This document shows positions 12,660-19,794 of a stretch of 21,722 nucleotides of DNA, in pieces. A program made the position numbers and the translations under genes. The stretch is from IMG/VR virus record IMGVR_UViG_3300011116_000327, positions 1 through 21,722 of that record, one strand, 5' to 3'. The DNA is from a virus. Within the stretch, counting starts at the first letter, position 1; each line of letters opens with the position of its first letter. Under the pieces are notes generated by a model that worked only from the letters and a program-made list of their open reading frames with translations, did no database searches and was not told the origin of the DNA.

Positions 12660-15398
12660 ATGCCCGTTCACGCACTCCTGGCATTCAACCGCGGAATTGT
12701 ATCGGACAAGGCCCTCGCACGCGCCGACCTGAAGCGCATGGCCCTGTCTGCCGAGACGCAGACCAACTGGATGCCGCGCACGCTGGGCCCGATGAGCCTG
12801 CGTCCGGGGCTTGGCTACATAACCTCGACGCAGAACGATGCGGCGGCGAAGTACATCGAGTTCGTCTATTCCGCCTCCGACATGGCGCTGATCGAACTGA
12901 CCGACTCCAGCATGCGCGTGCTGATCGAAGATGTCGTGATCCGCCGGCCTGCGGTGACATCGAAGCTCGATCGCTGGAACAGCGGCGGCGGCGTATGGGA
13001 TTCTAGCAGCGACACGACCTCGACCTTCGTCAACGGCACGGATGTGGGCTACTGGAAGAACAACGACGAATCTGGCGGAACGTCGGCCTTTGCGACGGGC
13101 GGCTACCTGTCTCTGACCGGCACCGGCACGGCATCGGCTATTCGCGACCGCCGCATTGCCGTGGTCGAGACCAACGTCGAGCATTCGCTGAATATCATCA
13201 TCAACCGGGGCAAGGTGACGCTGAAGGTTGGCACGTCCGAGGGCGGCGAGGAGCTATTGACCCAGCGCACCCTGCGTGCGGGCTACCACAGCATCTCCGT
13301 CACGCCCACGACCGCGACCATGTTCGTGCGTCTCAGCAATGCCAGCACCGTGGCGTCTCTGGTCGATAGCGTGACCCTGGGCCAGGCGGCGGCGGATATG
13401 ACGCTGACGACGCCATGGACGGCGAGCGATCTCAGCAATGTCCGCTGGGCGCGTATCAACGACGTGACCTTCGTCGCCTGTGCCGGCGTACAACAGAAGC
13501 GCATCGAACGACAGGGATCGGATAGCCCGCGCTCGTGGTCGGTGGTCGAGTATGCGCCCGAGGATGGGCCTTTCCGCGACGTCAACACGGGGCCCGTCCG
13601 CCTGAAGGGGTCGGCCCTGACCGGCGACATCACGCTGACGGCAGAGCGTAATTTCTTCAAGTCCACGCACGTCGGCGGGCTGTTCTCTCTCACGTCGGCG
13701 GGCCAGGAAGTGACGGCGACGGCGGCGGCGGAAAATACCTTCACGTCGTATATCCGCGTGACGGGCGTGGGCAGCGCACGCGCATTCACCATCACGCTGT
13801 CAGGCACGCTGGCCGCTAGTACCGTAACCCTGCAGCGGTCGGTTGCCTCTCCGGGCGACTGGACCGATGTCACCACGTATACGGCCACGACGACCACGAC
13901 CTACACGGACGGTCTCGACAACCAGATCATCTACTACCGCATCGGCATCAAGACGGGTAACTACGGCGGCGTCGATAGCGTGGCGATGACGCTGACCTTT
14001 TCGGCGGGCTCTATCACCGGCATCGTTCGCATCACGGGATACACGTCGGCCACGTCGGCATCGGCGCAGGTTCTGAAGGATCTCGGCAAGGCCAACCAGT
14101 ACACGCAGGACTGGCGTGAGGGCGATTGGAGCCCGAAGAACGGCTATCCATCCGCCGTGGCTGACTCCGATGGCCGCCTGTTCTGGGCCGGCAAGGGCTA
14201 TGTGTGGGGCTCGATCTCCGATGCGTTGGATAGCTTTGACGACACGGTAGAGGGCGATTCCGGGCCGATCCGCCGCACCTTGGGCGAGGGTGCGGTCGAT
14301 GTCGTCAACTGGCTGCAGCCGTCCACCAATCTCCTGATGGGCCTCGACGGCACGGTATCGGCGGCGAGGTCGTCGTCTCTGGATGAAGTCCTGACGCCGA
14401 CCAAGTTCAACGTGAAGCCCCTGGGCGATGTTGGCACCTGTGCGGTTCCCAGCGTCCGCATCGACACCTCGACGGTATTCGTGGGCGCCAATGAGAGCCG
14501 CGTCTATGAGCTTGCATTGGATTCCGGCAGCTACAACTACGCGCCGCCGGGCGACCTGACCGCACTCGTTCCCGAGATCGGGGATCAGCGGTTCCTGCGT
14601 CGGGCGTTCCAGCGTTTCCCCGATCGACGCCTGCATCTTGTGCTGGGCGATGGCACGGCGGCCATCCTGATCTTCGACAAGCTCGAAAACGTCATCTGCT
14701 GGGTCAAGGTGACGACGGACGGAACCATTGAGGATGTCGTGACCATCCCCGGCCCGTCCGGCACCAAGATCGAGGATCGCGTCTATTACGTGGTCAAGCG
14801 CACCATCAACGGCTCGACCAAGCGCTACCTAGAGAAGTGGGCGCGCATGGATCAATGCACGGGAGCCGCCGACAACCGCCTTGCCGACAGCTATGTCACC
14901 GGCACCCTGTCGGGCAGCACCACGGTCCCCGTGGCGCACCTGGAGGCCAAGACCGTCTGCCTGTGGGGCAATAGCAAGTACCTCGGCACCTACACGGTAT
15001 CGAGCGGCGCGATCACGGCGAGCGAGGCGATTACCGGGACCTACGTCGTCGGGCTGGTCTATACGGCCCAATACAAGAGCGGCAAGCGGGCGATTGCCGA
15101 GTGGCAGCGCATGATGCTGACCCAGCACAAGAAGATCGACGCGCTGGGCCTGGTTCTGTCGAACGTGCATCACACGGGTCTGCAATACGGCCCCGACTTC
15201 ACGACCATGGACGACATTCCGCAAGTGGTCGATGGCACGCCGGTCACGACGGATACGATCCATTCGACGCTGGAAATCGACCCCACGGGCTTCCCCGGAG
15301 AATGGGACACCGACCCGCGCCTGTGCCTGGAGGCTACCGCGCCCAAGCCCTGCACGGTGCTTGCGGTGACGCTGGTCGAGAGCGGAGACGGCACATGA
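12660..15398 (+). CDS. Tail nozzle (tubular protein B), T7 gp12-like
   Basis: At 912 residues this is the large beta-rich tail tube protein of T7-type phages. The N-terminus has the usual opening: FNRGIVSDKALARADLKRMALSAETQTNWMPRTLGPMSLRPGLGYI. It continues with SDMALIELTDSSMRVLIED, close to the family's platform domain. The long Thr/Ser/Gly-rich middle should form the propeller and fibre-dock domains. It exceeds T7 gp12 by more than 100 residues. The segment around residues 95-215 (DRWNSGGGVWDSSSDTTSTF onward) looks like an added beta domain of a type seen in many podovirus nozzles. The ATG is one base after the adaptor stop and the TGA overlaps the next ATG. Confidence 0.9.
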   Translation: MPVHALLAFNRGIVSDKALARADLKRMALSAETQTNWMPRTLGPMSLRPGLGYITSTQNDAAAKYIEFVYSASDMALIELTDSSMRVLIEDVVIRRPAVTSKLDRWNSGGGVWDSSSDTTSTFVNGTDVGYWKNNDESGGTSAFATGGYLSLTGTGTASAIRDRRIAVVETNVEHSLNIIINRGKVTLKVGTSEGGEELLTQRTLRAGYHSISVTPTTATMFVRLSNASTVASLVDSVTLGQAAADMTLTTPWTASDLSNVRWARINDVTFVACAGVQQKRIERQGSDSPRSWSVVEYAPEDGPFRDVNTGPVRLKGSALTGDITLTAERNFFKSTHVGGLFSLTSAGQEVTATAAAENTFTSYIRVTGVGSARAFTITLSGTLAASTVTLQRSVASPGDWTDVTTYTATTTTTYTDGLDNQIIYYRIGIKTGNYGGVDSVAMTLTFSAGSITGIVRITGYTSATSASAQVLKDLGKANQYTQDWREGDWSPKNGYPSAVADSDGRLFWAGKGYVWGSISDALDSFDDTVEGDSGPIRRTLGEGAVDVVNWLQPSTNLLMGLDGTVSAARSSSLDEVLTPTKFNVKPLGDVGTCAVPSVRIDTSTVFVGANESRVYELALDSGSYNYAPPGDLTALVPEIGDQRFLRRAFQRFPDRRLHLVLGDGTAAILIFDKLENVICWVKVTTDGTIEDVVTIPGPSGTKIEDRVYYVVKRTINGSTKRYLEKWARMDQCTGAADNRLADSYVTGTLSGSTTVPVAHLEAKTVCLWGNSKYLGTYTVSSGAITASEAITGTYVVGLVYTAQYKSGKRAIAEWQRMMLTQHKKIDALGLVLSNVHHTGLQYGPDFTTMDDIPQVVDGTPVTTDTIHSTLEIDPTGFPGEWDTDPRLCLEATAPKPCTVLAVTLVESGDGT

Positions 15399-15748
15399 TT
15401 GCCATCGTGCCAGCTACCCCCGACCTTGCCCGCGCCTACTACGGCAAGGAGCCGCCGTGGACGTTTCAGGGCTACGCCGCCGTGATGGATGGCAAGCCCG
15501 TGGGATTGGCCGGCGTCTATCGCGAGGGCGTACATCTGGTCGCCTTCTTCGATGCGGCACCTGCCTTGCGTGCCTCCAAGCGTGTAGCGGTGCAGGGGCG
15601 GCGTTTGCTGCGCAAGCTGATGGACGACGCCCGCCGTCCGGTATTCGCCAAGATGAACGCCAGAGAGCCCACCGCACCAGCCCTGCTGCGTCGCGCCGGG
15701 TTCGTCCCGCTCCATGACGACATTCTGGTGAGGATACCCAATGCGTAG
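15395..15748 (+). CDS. GNAT-fold internal virion protein, T7 gp13-like position
   Basis: The real start is the ATG at 15395 (overlap ATGA with the nozzle stop, GGAG nine bases upstream), giving 117 residues. A much longer frame from 15101 is only an overlap with the nozzle gene. The protein has a compact acetyltransferase outline: the strand pair FQGYAAVMDGKPVGLAGVYREG, a helix with AVQGRRLLRKLMDDA at 65-79, and the closing LLRRAGFVPLHDDILVRI at 97-114. The classical acetyl-CoA loop (R/Q-x-x-G-x-G/A) is not intact near 64-70. T7 gp13, the internal virion protein A after the nozzle gene, is also GNAT-like, so position and fold agree. A structural or assembly role is more likely than catalysis, though this is inference. 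Confidence 0.75.
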   Translation: MIAIVPATPDLARAYYGKEPPWTFQGYAAVMDGKPVGLAGVYREGVHLVAFFDAAPALRASKRVAVQGRRLLRKLMDDARRPVFAKMNAREPTAPALLRRAGFVPLHDDILVRIPNA

Positions 15749-16454
15749 CGCGTGCCCTTGGTCCATTCACAACTCACGCCTTGCCGAGCAGGGCGCACGC
15801 TTTACCGGCCTTGAGATCGCTGCCGCCGTTGGCGCCGCCTCAAGCCTTGCCTCGATCGGCATGGGCATCATCGGAGCGGGCCAGCAGGCCGATGCCCAAC
15901 GCCAGGCTGGCGACATTGCTTACCGCAACGCCCTGCAGCAGCAGCAGGTACTAGAGGCGCAGGCCAAACAGAAGGAAGCCGACGCCAAGGCGGAACAGGC
16001 TGCCTCGCAGCGCACGGCCATCGAGCAGAAGCGCAAGTCCACGATTGCCGCAGGACGCGCCACCGCCGTCATGGCGGCCTCTGGTGCCGGCGTCGATTCC
16101 CGTCTGCTTGAGGGCATCCTTGGGGAAGGCGACTACGCCAAGAATGTCGCGCTGTACGAGGGCGACGACCGGGCATCGAAGCTCAACTACGGGGCTACTT
16201 TGGACCGCTGGGCTGGCAACGCACGGGTGGGGAATGGGGCCTATACCCGCTCGTCCATGTATAGCCGCGCATCTGGAACGGAGACGGCGGGCTATGTGAA
16301 GGCGGGACTGCAGGGGCTGTCGCTGGCGGCGAAGTATGGTGGGGACTTCGCGGGCAGCTACGACCTCGGCAAGGACACGCTTCGCACCGCTAATGATGCC
16401 GACTTGGGCGGTTACGGCATCGGATACAACTACGCCGATCCGAGGCTGACGTGA
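15741..16454 (+). CDS. Internal virion protein, T7 gp14-like
   Basis: This 237-residue protein starts at ATG 15741, with AGGA six bases upstream, overlapping the previous gene by eight bases. Residues 24-47 form a Gly/Ala-rich hydrophobic helix (IAAAVGAASSLASIGMGIIGAG). Residues 48-100 are a Gln/Ala/Lys coiled coil, followed by RKSTIAAGRATAVMAASGAGVDS. These features and the place directly after the gp13-like gene fit the gp14-type core protein, which is ejected with the DNA and thought to sit in the outer membrane channel. The C-terminal part is Gly/Tyr-rich. It is the last gene before the antisense lipoprotein, and its stop is two bases from the end of that gene. Confidence 0.8.
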   Translation: MRSACPWSIHNSRLAEQGARFTGLEIAAAVGAASSLASIGMGIIGAGQQADAQRQAGDIAYRNALQQQQVLEAQAKQKEADAKAEQAASQRTAIEQKRKSTIAAGRATAVMAASGAGVDSRLLEGILGEGDYAKNVALYEGDDRASKLNYGATLDRWAGNARVGNGAYTRSSMYSRASGTETAGYVKAGLQGLSLAAKYGGDFAGSYDLGKDTLRTANDADLGGYGIGYNYADPRLT

Positions 16455-16456
16455 TG

Positions 16457-17101
16457 TTAGTACGAGGAACAGGTCACAATGTTGCCCGTCGTAAACGAGC
16501 AGGTCGTGAACGTGGGCAGGGACGTGCGTTGCACGTTCGTCCATTCCTGCAGGACGCGGGTGGCCCGCTGTCTGTCTTCCCGTTCCTGTGCCTGAGCGCG
16601 GCCAAGAGATGCCTCGATCTTCTCTGCGGCGGCGCGATTCCGGCTATCAAATCGGTTGATTCTCGCAAGGCTCAATTCGGCATATTGCCCGTAACTGATT
16701 TCGCGACGCACGAGCCTAGCGAAGTCCATGTCGGCTTCCGTATAGGTCTCGGCGGCAGCCGTGACAAATGCCGGATGAATTGTGCTGACGCGCTGAAGGA
16801 CATCCGAGCGACAGGTCGCAAGACTCTTGTGGACGGCAAGCAACAGCGGAACGTCATCGCTTGTCGGCTTGTTCCGGTTCGCAAGCACATCCATGGGCGG
16901 ACGCCCAAGGACAAATCGCCCGGTCAGCGCACGGTAGTCTGGACTGCGTTCGATGTTGTCCGCGCATTCGGCGGACTGCCGTCTCGATTGATCGACGGCC
17001 AGATTGATGTCTCTAGCTTCTCGCTCGGCATTGGTCGGCCCATTGGGGGCGGCGCATCCAGCCACGAGCAGGGCCAGCGCCACAATCGCAAGTCGCATCA
17101 T
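16457..17101 (-). CDS. Outer-membrane-type lipoprotein on the opposite strand
   Basis: This is the only convincing - strand gene in the window. I chose the ATG at 17101 because GAGGA lies seven bases before it and because it places a lipoprotein signal at the N-terminus: MMRLAIVALALLVAGC, with the lipobox ending at Cys16. Ala follows the Cys, which favours the outer membrane. The remaining 198 residues are mostly helical and charged, with a Gln/Glu/Arg-rich coil near the end, and finish in TTCSFTTGNIVTCSSY. That cysteine-pair ending is familiar from small secreted or surface proteins. Third codon positions and composition favour this strand over the overlapping + frame. It fits a moron, an extra gene expressed apart from the late operon, perhaps acting on the host envelope. 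A lysis role is possible. Function is unknown. Confidence 0.75.
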   Translation of the reverse strand: MMRLAIVALALLVAGCAAPNGPTNAEREARDINLAVDQSRRQSAECADNIERSPDYRALTGRFVLGRPPMDVLANRNKPTSDDVPLLLAVHKSLATCRSDVLQRVSTIHPAFVTAAAETYTEADMDFARLVRREISYGQYAELSLARINRFDSRNRAAAEKIEASLGRAQAQEREDRQRATRVLQEWTNVQRTSLPTFTTCSFTTGNIVTCSSY

Positions 17102-17166
17102 CGTTCCATCCTCGCGCCCGCAAACCAGCATCGGGCATCCGTGGCCGCCGTTCAAGGGGAAGCCTG

Positions 17167-19794
17167 ATGGGTACTTTCGGGTCATCCGCCGATTTCCAGC
17201 GCCCGACGCCGCGCGTCACAAGCTCTCCTGCCATCCCGGCCGCGCCGGACCTGTCCACTGCAGGGGCAGATACCCTGTACGCGCAGGGCCAGCAAACCAA
17301 GGAACTGGCCGCTGCTGCCGACCATTTCGGGCAGGTCATGGACGAGACGGCGGCACAGGACGCCCTCAATCAGCTTCGCACCAAGCGCCAGGAACTGACC
17401 CTCGACCCGCAGAAAGGCGTTGCCAGCCTGAAGGGCGGCGATGTCCTGAAGCAGGGCCCGTCCGGCAAGCCGTGGCTGCAGGAGTTCCCCGACCAATTCA
17501 GGCAGTCCGCCGACGACCTCGCCGGCAAGCTGATCTCCCCCCGCGCCAAGGCGATGTTCCGTGACGCCGCTGCGAAGGAGCAGATCGGCTTCAAGGGCGA
17601 TGTCCTGCGCCATATCACGGGCGAGACCGAGAAGTGGGAAGACGCGGTCTTCAAGGATACCAACGCCGTCTTGACCAATGACGCGGTTAGAAACATCGAC
17701 AACCCGCAGGCCCTCGACGGTATTGTGGGAAAGATGATTGGGGCGACCGAAAACTATCTTCGCCGCAAAGGATTACCAGCGGAGGCGTCCAAACTTGACA
17801 TCCAGTCCGGCGTCTACGCCACCGTAATATCGACGCAGATACAGTCAGGTAACGATCAGGCCGCGTTGGCAGCATTCTCTCGCTATGGCGACAAGCTAAC
17901 GGCGGCGGACAAGCTGAAGCTCCTGCCGAGTCTTGAGACAATCCAGCGCAGCACCTCAGCCAAGGAGTTCGCGCGCAATCCGGGCGCCTTTGCCGGCGGG
18001 TCGGGAGACTTCGACGTGCGCCTTGCGGCGGGCGAGGGCGGCTCCGAAAATGGCGGCTTCGTGTTCAACAAGCTGGGCTCCGGCGCCTATGGTCCGTTCC
18101 AGTTCATGCCCGATACGTGGGCTGACGTTCGCGCCAAAAACCCCGGCCTCAATCTTCCCGCCGATATGACGCAGGCGACCTTTGAACAGCACAAGGCAGC
18201 TAACGATGCGTTCAAAGCGGCCAATGCCGAGAGCCTGAAGGCGGACGGTTATGAGCCGACGGCTGCGAATATGTATCTCGCCCATCGCTTTGGGGCCAAG
18301 GGCGCTGTCAGGGTACTAAGCGCCAACCCGGCCACGCCGCTGGAGAAGATCCTGCCGGCGACGTGGTTCGACAAGAATCCAGACTTGCGTGGCCGGACGG
18401 CGGGCGAGTTCATCGACGGCGCACAGAAGCGCATGGCCGGCGTGACTACCGTATTCGGCTCCAGGCCCGGCGCACCCGGCAACATCGCGGATAGTCGGAT
18501 CGGTGATCCGCTGGCGACATCGGTAAACGACGCCACGGCAGGCCGTCCCGCGCGCACGCTTGAGGAAGCGGTCAACATCGTGACGAGCCCGTCCGCCCGT
18601 CAGGCCGCGACCGATCCGGGGCAGGGCGTTCCCAATGCTCGTCAGCAGATGATCCAGATTGAGCAGGAGCGTCAGCGCGCCCGCGAGATCAACTACGCGC
18701 AGTTCTCCGGCAACCCCAAGACCTACGCGGCAAACGAGGCGGCGATCAATTCCCTGTATGAGCAGCGCAAGGCATCGGTCCAGCTTTACAAGGATCAGCT
18801 TTGGGACGCGGTGCAGGAGCATATGCTGAGGGGTGGCAAGGGCCCGGATGGGAAGCCCAATGGTACTCCCGCAATGGAGATGCCCTCGGCAGACATCGTC
18901 AGTCAGTTGGACTTCGAGCAAGTCCGCAAGCTGGAGAAGCAGGTCGAGTTGAATATCCAGGGCGCGAAGCCCAAGACCGATTGGGGGCTTTACACCGACC
19001 TTGAGCGGGGCCTGACGCATGAGAACGCGAACGTCCGTGAAGTGTTCGCCAAAATGCACCCCATGCAGTTCCGAAGCCAGTTGGCTGACGACCAGTACAA
19101 GAGCATCCTCGAATTGCAGGCCACCGTGCGCAAGGGCGACGGCAGGGAGATCAGCGAGGCCGTATCGCGCTCGCAGATCATTAAGTCCACGCTGGAGGTT
19201 GTTCTTGGGCCAGAACCCAAGCCGACCGATGGCACGCGCCGGAAGGAATACGCCAACAAGGAGGCGCAGTTCAATCGCGTGCTCAACTACGAAGTCTCCG
19301 CCTTTGAAAAAGAAAAGGGCAAGAAGGCCGACGCGAAAGAGTTTCAGGATATTGTCGACGGCATCATCAAGTCCGCCGTCTCCGGCGAGCGCAAGGGCTG
19401 GTTTGGCTGGGGCAGTCCAGCGGAGAAGCCCCTGTTCCAGTTCTCGCTGGCGGACATTCCCAGGCCGGATCGCGACGCGCTGGCGGCTTACCTGCGATCG
19501 GTTGGCGTCGCGCCAACTGACTCTAACATCCTGGAAGCCTACCGGCACGCAAAGGTGATTGAGTCACGCAAACGCACGGTTGTTCCCTACGGTCGTGGCA
19601 ACTGGCAGCCGGGCGTCGATGCCGCTCCATATACAGAAGCATCGCCTGATGGTGGATTTGTCCAAGCCGCAACGATGCCACCGTCCATTGGAGGCAATAC
19701 GTTCGGCGGAAACACATTCGGTGGAAATACCTTCGGTGGGCGGACGTTTGGGGGCAACACCTTCGGCGGCCAGACATTCGGAGAGTCAAAGTAA
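17167..19794 (+). CDS. Internal virion protein with lytic transglycosylase domain
   Basis: The 875-residue protein should be ejected into the host envelope and cut peptidoglycan for DNA passage. The N-terminal 270 residues are helical. Residues 283-415 match an SLT-type transglycosylase: AAGEGGSENGG with E294 as the likely catalytic acid (18 residues before Q312, as in soluble lytic transglycosylases), then GPFQFMPDTWADV, MYLAHRFGAKGAVRVL and the closing NPDLRGRTAGEF. A long helical part follows (416-830). The last 34 residues are GGNTF-type repeats ending GESK. AAGGGGAAG is a good ribosome site for the ATG at 17167. The gene occupies the place of T7 gp15, although in T7 the transglycosylase belongs to gp16. 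It starts 65 bases from the divergent lipoprotein start. Confidence 0.85.
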   Translation: MGTFGSSADFQRPTPRVTSSPAIPAAPDLSTAGADTLYAQGQQTKELAAAADHFGQVMDETAAQDALNQLRTKRQELTLDPQKGVASLKGGDVLKQGPSGKPWLQEFPDQFRQSADDLAGKLISPRAKAMFRDAAAKEQIGFKGDVLRHITGETEKWEDAVFKDTNAVLTNDAVRNIDNPQALDGIVGKMIGATENYLRRKGLPAEASKLDIQSGVYATVISTQIQSGNDQAALAAFSRYGDKLTAADKLKLLPSLETIQRSTSAKEFARNPGAFAGGSGDFDVRLAAGEGGSENGGFVFNKLGSGAYGPFQFMPDTWADVRAKNPGLNLPADMTQATFEQHKAANDAFKAANAESLKADGYEPTAANMYLAHRFGAKGAVRVLSANPATPLEKILPATWFDKNPDLRGRTAGEFIDGAQKRMAGVTTVFGSRPGAPGNIADSRIGDPLATSVNDATAGRPARTLEEAVNIVTSPSARQAATDPGQGVPNARQQMIQIEQERQRAREINYAQFSGNPKTYAANEAAINSLYEQRKASVQLYKDQLWDAVQEHMLRGGKGPDGKPNGTPAMEMPSADIVSQLDFEQVRKLEKQVELNIQGAKPKTDWGLYTDLERGLTHENANVREVFAKMHPMQFRSQLADDQYKSILELQATVRKGDGREISEAVSRSQIIKSTLEVVLGPEPKPTDGTRRKEYANKEAQFNRVLNYEVSAFEKEKGKKADAKEFQDIVDGIIKSAVSGERKGWFGWGSPAEKPLFQFSLADIPRPDRDALAAYLRSVGVAPTDSNILEAYRHAKVIESRKRTVVPYGRGNWQPGVDAAPYTEASPDGGFVQAATMPPSIGGNTFGGNTFGGNTFGGRTFGGNTFGGQTFGESK
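19690..19779 (+). repeat. Six tandem GGNTF-type pentapeptide units
   Basis: Fifteen-base units encode GGNTF three times, then GGRTF, GGNTF and GGQTF, residues 842-871 of the transglycosylase protein. Codons vary between units (for example GGA GGC AAT and GGG GGC AAC), so the peptide is conserved more strongly than the DNA. The repeat ends four residues before the stop. Confidence 0.9.

Noticed and set aside
15101-15394. Longer N-terminus for the GNAT-like protein
   Set aside because: It lies wholly inside the nozzle gene in another frame. The ATG at 15395 has a ribosome site and begins the conserved domain.
16451-17167. A 238-residue + frame that overlaps the stop before it and the start after it
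   Set aside because: Its junctions look like a normal operon gene, but the product is Arg/His/Gly-rich without domain features. The - frame over the same bases has a lipoprotein signal, ribosome site and better codon positions.
18316-19548. A 410-residue open frame on the - strand
   Set aside because: It is opposite the transglycosylase gene, whose frame is supported by catalytic motifs. No independent evidence was found.
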